Positions 1-7,592 of a stretch of DNA of 64,000 nucleotides are shown one piece after another. Position 1 is the stretch's first letter. The number at the start of each line of letters is the position of its first letter. The stretch is taken from contig CP036296.1 of assembly GCA_007751255.1 (NCBI GenBank), positions 5,270,001 through 5,334,000 on the forward strand, written 5' to 3'. The translations under genes were made by a program, and so were the position numbers. Under the pieces are notes generated by a model, which did not search any database, was not told the DNA's origin, and saw only the letters and a list, made by a program, of their open reading frames with translations. The DNA is from Engelhardtia mirabilis (lineage in GTDB: Bacteria > Planctomycetota > UBA1135 > GCA-002686595).

Positions 1-499
1 GAGTTCGAGCGCCGGCACTCGGCCAGAAGCGACCTCGATGCACCCAAGCCGCTCAGTTCAAACCACTTAGGAGCCCGCGGCCGAGGGCGCGGGCCACCTG
101 GGGCGGCCCCTGTCGGGCTTCGGAGGGGCAGTTCTAGGCAGTCCTACAGAAACCGTCAAGCCGTGGAGCGCCCTGGCGGCGCCGTCGGAGCGAACGGACG
201 GAACCTACCCTCCGATCCGCCCGTCCAGATTCCGATCCGCCTCTCCCGACGCACTCGCGGCGGGCGGCGGACGTCGCACTCTCCCCCTCCGACAAGAGAA
301 TTCCCACATCGCTCTCCCCGACGGGAACTGGTGCGGTAGCCTTCAGTGGATCGCCGCACCTGCCCCTCGGGAGACCATCGTGGTCTCCGGAGACCGGGGT
401 CGTCCTTCCGGCCGAGGGCACGTCGACACGGAACTTCTTCGTGTGGCACACCCCGCGGTGCGGCGACAACATCCGAAACCTTCAGGAGGTTCTCAGGGA
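1..499. other. Left-edge region and leader of the first gene; no gene assigned
   Basis: No reading frame here looks like a recognisable protein. A plus-strand frame open from the left edge and ending at TAG near 70 could be the tail of a truncated gene, but it has no identifiable features. A GC-rich stem (73-79 paired with 88-94, eight-base loop) has no T-tract and is at best a weak terminator for something upstream. A strong Shine-Dalgarno run, CAGGAGGT at 483-490, sits ten bases before the ATG at 500 and sets the start of the next gene. I see no convincing -35/-10 pair. Confidence 0.4.
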
Positions 500-1999
500 A
501 TGAACTATCGCTCCACTCTCATGGCGGCCAGTGCCGCCGTGGCTCTTACCGGTCTGGCGAACGCCCAGGCTGGCAACGACCACAACTGGAACTCGCTTCG
601 CAGCGGGCCCCCGGTCCTCGTCTTTGGACCGGGCTTCTTCGACGTCAACGCCAGCGGTGCCGACATCGGTATCGGTGACGCGATGCGCGCCTGCTACTCG
701 GTGGACATCACCCAGGGCGGCCGCAACGAAACCAACGGCGGCAACTGGGAACTGACCTGGGCGTACTACACCCAGGCCTGGGGTGGCAACAACACCATCC
801 CCGGTGTCGACCTCGGCCCGATGCTCTTCAACTCGCAGGTCTCCGACGACCTGGGTGACGACAGCTGCTTCTCGGGCTTCTTCGCCCAAGCCGGCAACCT
901 GTCCGAGAGCTTCGGCGGCTTCATCCTTCCCGGCGTCATCGCCGGTACGGCTGGCTCCTCGCTGAACCAGGGCTTCTTCTGGCAGATCGCCTTCCAGTTC
1001 ACCGGTTCCCCGCTGCCCCAGGGTCCCAACACCCTCGGTGCGGACCCGGTCGCTGGCGCCTTCTTCCCCGGCACCCCGCTCCTGGCCCACTTCCTCTTCG
1101 AGGTTCAGGGCCCGGTCAACGCCGGTGACTTCAACAAGCAGTACTTCATCGGTTCGACCTCCGAGCTCAACGGCATCAACCCCGCTGGCACCGGTGGCTC
1201 GACCAACGGCAACGTCCTCTCGGGCCTCAACCTGTTCGGCGTCAACGCCGACCAGAGCGGCACCGTGGCGGGCTCGCGCTGGACCGCCTTCGACGAGATC
1301 AACAACACCCTCACCGGTGGCACGATCTTCCTCAACCAGCCCGGTGACACGGAGTGGTTCGGCGGCGTCGCTTTCAGCACCCCCAACCTCAGCGGTATCA
1401 ACAACGCCAACACTGGCGGTGGTAACGCTGACTGGACCGTGACTGGCGGCAACCTGTCGACCATCGACTTCCGCATCCTGGACCGCCTCTCGGGCTCCCA
1501 GACCACTGCGGCGGCCGCCTCGGTCTTCGACCCCTTCATCGTGTTCAACCAGGCGTTCATTCTGCTCTCGAGCACCCCGAGTGCTCTTGGCCAGCAGAAT
1601 GCCCTGTCCTGGGATGACCTCGGTGGCGTGGTTCCGCCGAAGTTCGGTACCTACATTCTGCCCCCGCAGAACACGGTCCGTGAAGGCGCTCAGACGATCG
1701 CCATCAACTTCGACGCTTCGACCTCGGCGTTCCTTGGTGCCGGTATCGGCCTCCTCGGTGCGTTCACCAACAACATCTCGCCGATCGACGGCTCGGTCAC
1801 CTCGCTGTTCGACTACGGCATCAGTAGCGGCATCTCTGGCTCCAGCCAGCTGCCCGCGGCCATTCCGCTTGCGACGGCCGCGCCCGGCGCCGGCGGCGCT
1901 CGCCTCGGCATCCACGGTCTCGGCCTTCAGGTCTCGGCTCTCGTCGGCTCGCTCGACGTGACCGAGCTCACCAACGCCAAGACCGCGGTGCTTCAGTGA
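500..1999 (+). CDS. Exported protein of unknown function, probably highly expressed
   Basis: 499 residues. The N-terminus is a classic Sec signal peptide: MNYR, a hydrophobic stretch, then ALTGLANA with likely cleavage after Ala22. The mature chain is rich in Gly, Asn, Thr, Phe and Ala and poor in Lys and Arg, with only two cysteines early on (around the ACYS and CFSG segments). I recognise no domain; the composition suggests a beta-rich cell-surface or secreted protein. The reading frame is open far upstream, but the start at 500 is chosen because it begins the signal peptide and has a near-consensus ribosome-binding site. Codon choice is strongly restricted (AAC, GGT/GGC, ACC, CTC, TTC), which together with the strong RBS suggests high expression. 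A hairpin follows the stop codon. Family assignment is not possible from sequence alone. Confidence 0.85.
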   Translation: MNYRSTLMAASAAVALTGLANAQAGNDHNWNSLRSGPPVLVFGPGFFDVNASGADIGIGDAMRACYSVDITQGGRNETNGGNWELTWAYYTQAWGGNNTIPGVDLGPMLFNSQVSDDLGDDSCFSGFFAQAGNLSESFGGFILPGVIAGTAGSSLNQGFFWQIAFQFTGSPLPQGPNTLGADPVAGAFFPGTPLLAHFLFEVQGPVNAGDFNKQYFIGSTSELNGINPAGTGGSTNGNVLSGLNLFGVNADQSGTVAGSRWTAFDEINNTLTGGTIFLNQPGDTEWFGGVAFSTPNLSGINNANTGGGNADWTVTGGNLSTIDFRILDRLSGSQTTAAAASVFDPFIVFNQAFILLSSTPSALGQQNALSWDDLGGVVPPKFGTYILPPQNTVREGAQTIAINFDASTSAFLGAGIGLLGAFTNNISPIDGSVTSLFDYGISSGISGSSQLPAAIPLATAAPGAGGARLGIHGLGLQVSALVGSLDVTELTNAKTAVLQ

Positions 2000-2013
2000 G
2001 CCTCTGAGTCGGA

Positions 2014-2039
2014 GACTCCTGGGCCAAGGTCCGGGAGTC
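2014..2039 (+). terminator. Hairpin after the exported-protein gene
   Basis: An imperfect inverted repeat (GACTCC near 2014-2019 pairing with GGAGTC near 2034-2039, with further paired GG/CC inside) starts 14 bases after the stop codon. There is no T-run, so it may be a weak terminator or an mRNA 3'-stabilising stem. Confidence 0.4.
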
Positions 2040-2139
2040 GATGACTCGAGCCTTTGAGCCAAAGCGACCCCTCCCGCGCTTCGTCGCGGGGGGGGCCGCT
2101 CCCGTTCGGGGGCGGCGCTCGACGCGAGAGCGACGCGGG

Positions 2140-2306
2140 CTAGTGTCCTGGATCAGAAATTCGGCGTCACTTCCCGGGCTCCGATCGCCGCTGGCGTCGC
2201 CAGCGCCTCCTCCGAGTATCGCAGCGGATACGCGTCGTCGGCGCGCCTAGCCAGCATCGATCGGACCTCCGGGCAGTGACGCCGAATTTCTGATCCAGGA
2301 CACTAG
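2140..2306 (+). mobile_element. MITE-like element, copy 1 (163-bp repeat unit)
   Basis: The element is bounded by CTAG on both sides (2140-2143 and 2303-2306) with long terminal inverted repeats: CTAGTGTCCTGGATCAG inward from the left, and its complement at the right, continuing through an AAATTCGGCGTCACT block. It has no open reading frame of its own. The interior contains a tight palindrome (GCTGGCG-T-CGCCAGC). An inverted second copy at 14858-15024 has the same 163-bp spacing and differs at only about three positions. CTAG is palindromic, so a CTAG or a TA target duplication cannot be told apart. It was probably mobilised in trans by a transposase outside the window. Confidence 0.85.
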
Positions 2307-2749
2307 GGCTGGGGCGGACCGAAGAGCGCGCCGAGCACTTGGACGGCCTTGGCGCGGTGCCTCTCCCCCAGGAACAGGTGATCGCGGCTGAACCCGCAGA
2401 CTGCCCCCAGCGGCACCCCCGCCTCGGCCAGGGCGCCGGTCACCAGGGCCAGGAAGCCCACCACCTCCCAGCCCATCGAGTATTCGAATCGGATCCAGAC
2501 CAGGGGTCGCTCGCTGCGCCCCGCCGGATGCCGCTCGAGGATCCGATCGCAGGCGTCCGCGACCGCCAGGATGGTCGTCTCGCCCCCCTCCCGGACGATC
2601 TGGGCCGGCCCCTCCCCCCTCAGCTCCTCGAGGTCTTCCGGCAGCGGTGGTCCTTGGAAGCCGACCAGGGCGAAGGCACTGGGCTCGATGGCCCAATGCA
2701 TGGAAGCCCTGGCCTCGGCGAGACTACGGGCGATTTCAGGGGGAACCAT
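2303..2749 (-). CDS. ACT-domain protein (CASTOR/DUF2241-like)
   Basis: 148 residues, small and soluble. The C-terminal pattern GFSRDHLFLGERHRAKAVQVL-like, preceded by a small-residue beta strand (GVPLGAVCGF), matches the ACT_7/COG3602 family, whose members carry a DHLFVP-type signature and are thought to sense amino acids or similar ligands. No catalytic domain is fused, so a ligand-binding or regulatory role is the most that can be inferred. The stop codon TAG lies inside the CTAG target site of MITE copy 1, so the transposon landed at the very 3' end without changing the protein. The gene is convergent to the exported-protein gene and divergent from the next gene. Confidence 0.7.
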   Translation of the reverse strand: MVPPEIARSLAEARASMHWAIEPSAFALVGFQGPPLPEDLEELRGEGPAQIVREGGETTILAVADACDRILERHPAGRSERPLVWIRFEYSMGWEVVGFLALVTGALAEAGVPLGAVCGFSRDHLFLGERHRAKAVQVLGALFGPPQP

Positions 2750-2815
2750 GGGATCGACAGGCTGTTGGACCCACGAGAATAGCGGCCTCCGCCCCCCCCA
2801 AGCATCCGAGCACCG

Positions 2816-3598
2816 ATGTCCGACCTCAAGCCCATCCTCGCCGGCGCCTTCGCCGGCGGCATCACCTTCCTGGCCCTCGAATTCGCCGTCGGCGGAGCCA
2901 ACGCCAGCTCCTCCACCGGCGTCGCCCAGGACACTGCCCTGCCGCGGGTCGCGAGCGCCGCCATCAACGAGGGCGACATGGACGCGCTGGAAGCCGACAA
3001 CGTCGAGCTCGCCATGAGCGTCGCGTCGCTCCAGGCCCAGGTCGACAGGCTCCGCCAGGAGTTTGCGAGCATCGAGTCCCGGCGACCGGTCGGCCTGACC
3101 CCGGTCGCCCTGGCCGACTCCGAGATGGAGCTGGCCTCGGCCAAGGCGGTCGACTTGGGCACGGAGGGCAAGGAGCTAGTGCTGCAGGTGCTGGAAGAAC
3201 AACGCCTCCAGGAGGAGGCCGATCGCGAAGCCGAGCGCTATGAGCGCACCCTGGACCGCGCCGCCAGCACGGCCGATCGGCTGGCTGAGGAACTCGGGCT
3301 GAGCGGGGCCGACCGGGACACCCTGGCGACGATCCTGACCGACGAGGCCGAGCTGCGGATGTCGGTCATGGAGGAGATGGGTGAAGTCGACTGGGCCGAC
3401 AGCGAGGCCCGCGACACCATGCGCGACCGCATGGGCGAAGTGCGCGAGACCACGCGCAGCGCGATCGAGCTGCGGCTCGGAGCCGGCGTGTCCGAGGCCT
3501 GGATGAACCAGGGTGGACGCGGAGGCTTCGGCGGTTTCGGCGGCGGCGGATTCGGGGGCTTTGGCGGCGGTCGCGGTGGTCGCGGCGGCGGCTTCTGA
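2816..3598 (+). CDS. Membrane-anchored coiled-coil protein with Gly-rich tail
   Basis: 260 residues, function unknown. Residues about 5-27 form a hydrophobic segment (FAGGITFLALEFAVG), either an N-terminal anchor or an uncleaved signal. A long helical, charge-rich section follows (about 50-220), with a heptad-like region around VASLQAQVDRLRQEFASIE and repeated Glu/Arg clusters. The last 35 residues are almost pure Gly, Phe and Arg (GGFGGF repeats), a low-complexity tail that may be disordered or sticky. The ATG at 2816 is chosen because it precedes the hydrophobic segment. The gene is followed by hairpins and then by psd, with no overlap, so co-transcription is uncertain. Confidence 0.75.
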   Translation: MSDLKPILAGAFAGGITFLALEFAVGGANASSSTGVAQDTALPRVASAAINEGDMDALEADNVELAMSVASLQAQVDRLRQEFASIESRRPVGLTPVALADSEMELASAKAVDLGTEGKELVLQVLEEQRLQEEADREAERYERTLDRAASTADRLAEELGLSGADRDTLATILTDEAELRMSVMEEMGEVDWADSEARDTMRDRMGEVRETTRSAIELRLGAGVSEAWMNQGGRGGFGGFGGGGFGGFGGGRGGRGGGF

Positions 3599-3650
3599 TC
3601 CGATCGACGAACGACCGAGCCTGACGGCTCCCTTCGGGAGGGCGGAGGCG

Positions 3651-3685
3651 ATCGGGCCGAGTGCGGTTTCCGCCCTCGGCCCGAT
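3651..3685 (+). terminator. Hairpin between the coiled-coil gene and psd
   Basis: A perfect 11-bp inverted repeat, ATCGGGCCGAG (3651-3661) and CTCGGCCCGAT (3675-3685), with a 13-base loop. It is preceded by a smaller CTCCC-TTC-GGGAG stem near 3629-3641. No T-tract follows. Its position just upstream of the psd start means it could be a terminator for the previous gene or a leader structure. Confidence 0.5.
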
Positions 3686-3699
3686 TAGCATTCGCCGCC

Positions 3700-4515
3700 A
3701 TGACCACGCCCCTGCGCACCCTCGGGTCACACGCCGTCGGATGGCTCGCCGACCGTCGCCTTCCGAAGCGCCTGCGCGCTCCGGCGCACCGGATCTTCGC
3801 GGCCCTTGCCAAGGCCGACCTAGAGGAGACCCGCCCACCGCTCGACGGCTACGCCAGCGTGGCGGCCTTCTTCGTGCGGCGGCTCGTGGACGGAGCCCGA
3901 CCGATCGTCGCGGACCCGATGTTCCTGCCCTCGCCGGCCGACGGAAGGGTCCAGTCGATCGAGCCGATCGAGAACGACACGATCCTCCAGGCCAAGGGCC
4001 AGCCCTACTCGGTGTCCGAGCTCCTGGCTGGGGTCGAGGGCGATTGCGGGGCGGACGGACCGGTGGAGCTCAATGGCGGGCTGGCGCTCACCGTCTACCT
4101 CTCCCCCCGCGACTACCATCGAGTGCACTGCCCAGAGGCAGGCGAACTCGAGCGGGTGCGCTGGGTCGACGGCGCGCGCTTCTCGGTCGCGCCGAAGGTG
4201 CTCCTGGCCCGACCACGGGTCTTCGTCCGCAACGAACGCGCCGTACTACGACTTCGCTCGAGCCGCGGCACCTACTTCCTGGTGCTCGTCGGTGCCCTCA
4301 ACGTGGGCCGCATCCGCGTGATGGGCGTCGAGCCCGGCCAGGAATACCCGACTCGCCGCGATCCCCACTTCGCTCGCGGAGAGGAACTCGGGCGCTTCGA
4401 GCTCGGCTCGACGGTGATCCTGCTGTTCCCGCCCGGGATGGCGCAGGCGCTTCCGCAGCTTGGCCCCGAGGATCCCGTTCGCATGGGCGAAGCCCTGGCT
4501 CGGCTCTCCAAGTGA
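3700..4515 (+). CDS. psd: Phosphatidylserine decarboxylase
   Basis: 271 residues. The family converts phosphatidylserine to phosphatidylethanolamine at the inner membrane, using a pyruvoyl group made by self-cleavage. Family motifs appear in order: FFVRRL, SPADGRV, KGQPYSVSELL, the metal/active-site block YLSPRDYHRVHCP, LVLVGALNVGRI, and near the C-terminus the cleavage motif LGST (about 235-238), where Ser237 should become the pyruvoyl group. The length fits bacterial Psd proenzymes. A GTG at 3661 would add 13 residues encoded within the preceding hairpin, so the ATG at 3700 is preferred. No phosphatidylserine synthase gene lies next to it in the window. Confidence 0.92.
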   Translation: MTTPLRTLGSHAVGWLADRRLPKRLRAPAHRIFAALAKADLEETRPPLDGYASVAAFFVRRLVDGARPIVADPMFLPSPADGRVQSIEPIENDTILQAKGQPYSVSELLAGVEGDCGADGPVELNGGLALTVYLSPRDYHRVHCPEAGELERVRWVDGARFSVAPKVLLARPRVFVRNERAVLRLRSSRGTYFLVLVGALNVGRIRVMGVEPGQEYPTRRDPHFARGEELGRFELGSTVILLFPPGMAQALPQLGPEDPVRMGEALARLSK

Positions 4516-4611
4516 GCCCCCCCCCAGGGCCCGGCCCACCTGATTCGCGCGATCCCGCCTTCGCCCCGCAGCCGTGCCCTATCCAGAGGGCACGACTGCG
4601 CGGCCGGCTAA

Positions 4612-6519
4612 TCAGTTGTCCCCTGCCGTCGTGAACTCGGTCGAGCGGATCACGCCGTTGGCCCAAGCCTGGTAGCACACATCGCGGTGGTAGAGCCGAG
4701 TCTGGACCTCGATGTCCTCGAACTCCTGCTCCAGCGCACGCATCGAGGCCCCGTTCATCTGGATCAACAGGTAGCCCAACTCGGTGCGCCACGGCTGGCT
4801 GACCTCGTCTCCGCGCAGCTCCACGACCGCGTTGTAGACCGCCGACACGCAGTTCAGCATGCGGTAGTAGTAGGTCTCGCGGATCGAGCGCCCGAGCTCG
4901 GTCACGGTGTCGCTCCGCTGTCCATCCCTGAAGTAGGCCGCGAACGTCTTGGCCACGTCGTCGCCGCGGGCGTCGAGGTAGCTCTTCAAGAGGTTCATGG
5001 AGTGGTCCTTGGCCAGGGTGACGAAGTCCTCCCCCTGATCGACGCGGGCCCTCATCGCCTCCGCTGCCGCCAGCGCTCCCTCGAAGTCCGGCTCGGAGCC
5101 TTGGCTCTCGGGGAGGATCGAAGGGAAGAAGGCCATGGTCTGGATCGCGCGCCAGGACTCGATCAGGAAGCGGTTGCGCGAGTAGTACTCGCGCAGCACC
5201 TCTTCCGACTGCCAGCCCTCTTCCTGGGTGCGCTCGAAGCCACGAATCAAGCGCTGCATCCCGCGGTAGTAGGGCAGGTTCGGGAAGCCCAGGATGCTCA
5301 TGTTGAGGAAGCGCGCACCGAGCAGGGTGCCCGACGCCTGGACGTACTCCGCACTCCAGTGCGCCCAATCCGCCCGATCGTCGGCATAGGTGCCGCTGCG
5401 CTCGAGCTCGGCGCGCAGGACGCGATACGGCAGGTACTCGCGGAGCACCTCGATCAGCGCCGAACTCCGGTAGTTCTCCTCGATCAGCGGCCACAACTCG
5501 TCGATCGCGATGTAGGTCACGCCGTCGGCGGCTTCCCAGGGCGCCATGCCCTCGGGGAGGTCGCCCGTGGCGACGCCCATGGCCGCATTGGGCGGCAGCT
5601 CGTGGTCGAAGATCGACCAGGTCCGCTTCGCAATGTCCTCTCGCGAGGCATCCATTCGCAGCAGCGCGAGCTGCTCGAGGGTCAGCATCAGGCCCTTCAG
5701 ATCGAGGTCCTCGGCCGACTCGCCTCCACTGACTCGACTCCACACGTCGTCGAGGTTGGCGAGCAGCGCCTCGACCGCCTTCGACGGCTCGCCCGCGGGC
5801 AGGTTCGCGAGGAAGCTGGCGGAGAGTTGATTCAGCTCGCGCGCACTCGTCAGTCCGACGAGCACCGCATCGCCGCTCGCGTCATAGAAGCGACGGGCCA
5901 CCGGACCGGGCATCCCATTGCGCAGGCCCATGACGTAGTCGCCCACCTCGACGTCGATCCCGTGCTGCTCGCACCACAACTCGAAGCGGAATTGCTTGAG
6001 ATCGTCGGACAGGACCCTCGGCTCGACTCCGCGCGAGGCCGCGAACCCGCGCCCGATCTCGACCGCGGAGAGGGCCTCGACCAGCGGGTTGAGCAGGCGC
6101 GTGACCGCAGCCTGGTGCAGCTCGTCGCGGGTAATCTCGCCCCCCTCGAAGCTGATCACGACGTCCGCCTCGAGATCGACGCCGGAGAGGTCGACCTCCC
6201 AGCGATCGGCCATCCGGACCATCTTGTCGCCGTGGGCCGCATCGACCCAGTCGACCTCCGCCAGGGCCTCGACCTTGTCCGAGATCATGGGCGAGATCGT
6301 CACCTGCTGGCCCTGCTGGTTGGTCAGCGTCGACGACTTGCCCGAACCGCTCGAGGGCGGCGACTGCTTGGGCGGGTGCGCCAGGGGCTTCGGATTGGTG
6401 GACTGGCCAGCGGGCTGCTGCTGGGCCTGTTCCGGCGGAGCCTCGTTGAGCTTGCGGACCACCACGAACGCCACGGCGGCGAGGGCGGTGAAGACGAGGA
6501 CGGCGACGATTTGCTTCAT
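4612..6519 (-). CDS. Large membrane-anchored periplasmic protein, SurA-like features, function unknown
   Basis: 635 residues. One N-terminal transmembrane helix (about 4-21) is followed by a Gln/Pro/Ser-rich linker (about 25-65) and a long soluble part. Two stretches, around GGEITRDELHQAAVTRLLNPLVE and YIAIDELWPLIEENY followed by LREYLPYRVLRAELERSG, resemble the helical N-terminal chaperone region of SurA/PpiC-type peptidyl-prolyl isomerases, where an 'ITRDEL' turn precedes a helix ending in ERSG. I do not see a parvulin catalytic domain, so a chaperone-like role is only a suggestion. No ribosome-binding site stands out before the ATG. It is convergent with psd. Confidence 0.7.
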   Translation of the reverse strand: MKQIVAVLVFTALAAVAFVVVRKLNEAPPEQAQQQPAGQSTNPKPLAHPPKQSPPSSGSGKSSTLTNQQGQQVTISPMISDKVEALAEVDWVDAAHGDKMVRMADRWEVDLSGVDLEADVVISFEGGEITRDELHQAAVTRLLNPLVEALSAVEIGRGFAASRGVEPRVLSDDLKQFRFELWCEQHGIDVEVGDYVMGLRNGMPGPVARRFYDASGDAVLVGLTSARELNQLSASFLANLPAGEPSKAVEALLANLDDVWSRVSGGESAEDLDLKGLMLTLEQLALLRMDASREDIAKRTWSIFDHELPPNAAMGVATGDLPEGMAPWEAADGVTYIAIDELWPLIEENYRSSALIEVLREYLPYRVLRAELERSGTYADDRADWAHWSAEYVQASGTLLGARFLNMSILGFPNLPYYRGMQRLIRGFERTQEEGWQSEEVLREYYSRNRFLIESWRAIQTMAFFPSILPESQGSEPDFEGALAAAEAMRARVDQGEDFVTLAKDHSMNLLKSYLDARGDDVAKTFAAYFRDGQRSDTVTELGRSIRETYYYRMLNCVSAVYNAVVELRGDEVSQPWRTELGYLLIQMNGASMRALEQEFEDIEVQTRLYHRDVCYQAWANGVIRSTEFTTAGDN

Positions 6520-6921
6520 GCGGAGGGCGGGAACGCCCGAATGGGAGCTCCGCGGGGGCGGGGGGCGGGCCGGATCGACTCTCCGTCGGCCGGTTGGAGC
6601 CGAGCAGGCTCGGCTGTCCCCGGCGCGCCGTCAAGGGTCGCGCGGGAAGCCGGGCGACGGTCTCGGCAGGCCGAGCGTGGATCCGGAGCGGTGAACTGCG
6701 ATGGATGGGGCTGCGTTCCTTGATCGCCGCGCGGGCGCTCGGAGCTTGACCGGACAGCGGCTCGAATCGGGCTCGGACGCCGACTGGCGCCGCGCTCGGC
6801 ACCCCAGCAGCGCCGATTCGACGGATTCGATCGCGAGCGGGCCGGGTCCAGCACCGCCCGGCCCTGGTTTCGACGGACGGGACCGACGCCGGGATCCCCG
6901 GCGCGGGTACCCTCCGCCGCC
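6520..6921. other. Divergent intergenic region, about 400 bp, no gene
   Basis: This lies between the divergent starts at 6519 (minus) and 6922 (plus). It contains a perfect 7-bp inverted repeat GCCGAGC-AG-GCTCGGC (6599-6614) that could be an operator or leader hairpin. Several overlapping frames are open because of the high GC content, but none has recognisable protein features. No confident promoter hexamers are visible. Confidence 0.4.
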
Positions 6922-7536
6922 GTGGACCCGACGGTGGAAAGAGAGCTGATAGAGCTGACGGTCTTCGCCGTGCTGGGCCGCTGGGACGACCTGGCCGCGC
7001 TGCGAGGACGCCCGGGAGTACGGCCCGACCGGCGCTGGCGTGAGGCTCTCCTTCAGACCCATCTGTTCGCCGGCTTCCCGCGCATCGTGGAGGCCTTCGG
7101 CGTGCTGGGGCGCGCGGGAGGCCTGGGCCAGCCGGATCCGGACGAGACCCTCGCCGAGCCGGACCTCCCCGAACGCGGCCGCGCGCTCTTCGACCGCATC
7201 TACGGCAGCCGCGCCGACCGCGTGCGCGCAGAGCTGCAGGGCCACCACGCCGACTTCGCGGCCTGGGTCGAGGGGCACGCCTACGGCCGGGTCCTGACTC
7301 GGCCCGGCCTCCCGGCCGCCCAGCGCGAGCTCCTGGCCGTGGCAGCCCTCACGGCCCTGGGCCAGGATCGACAGCTCGCCAGCCACGCCCGGGGCGCCGT
7401 GGCCTGCGGAGCCGACCCGGAGGAAGTCCACGGGGTGGTCGAAGCCGTGGCTCCACACGTCGACCCGCACGACCTGGAGCGGGCCCGCAAGGTCGTGGCC
7501 CGCTTCGCCCCCCTGGACGGCAGGCAGCAGCCCTGA
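6922..7536 (+). CDS. Carboxymuconolactone decarboxylase/AhpD-like protein
   Basis: 204 residues, GTG start. The C-terminal half matches the all-helical CMD fold: AYGRVLTRPGLPAAQRELL, VAALTALGQDRQLASHARGAV and then GADPEEVHGVVEAV, the characteristic helix-turn-helix arrangement of this family. The CxxC pair of AhpD-type disulfide reductases is absent (only one Cys, in VACGAD), so a peroxidase-reductase role is unlikely and a decarboxylase-like or unknown activity is more plausible. The N-terminal 70 residues are extra compared with minimal CMD proteins. The gene converges on the kinase gene downstream. Confidence 0.7.
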   Translation: MDPTVERELIELTVFAVLGRWDDLAALRGRPGVRPDRRWREALLQTHLFAGFPRIVEAFGVLGRAGGLGQPDPDETLAEPDLPERGRALFDRIYGSRADRVRAELQGHHADFAAWVEGHAYGRVLTRPGLPAAQRELLAVAALTALGQDRQLASHARGAVACGADPEEVHGVVEAVAPHVDPHDLERARKVVARFAPLDGRQQP

Positions 7537-7592
7537 CCCCGACGGCGCCGGGCGGGATCCTCGAGCGATCGCAGCGCCGGCGTGGCCCGCAA

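Noticed and set aside
421-470. TGGCAC-containing sequence upstream of the first exported protein as a sigma-54 promoter
   Set aside because: The expected GC at -12 is not at the correct ten-base distance, so the match fails at a required position.
2041-2250. Short open frames inside or across the two MITE copies
   Set aside because: They repeat the same residues in both copies and end within the element; the interior shows no transposase motif.
4687-6723. 678-codon plus-strand open frame antisense to the large anchored protein
   Set aside because: Antisense shadow with Arg/His/Gly-rich composition and no recognisable domain; the minus frame has a membrane anchor and sensible composition.
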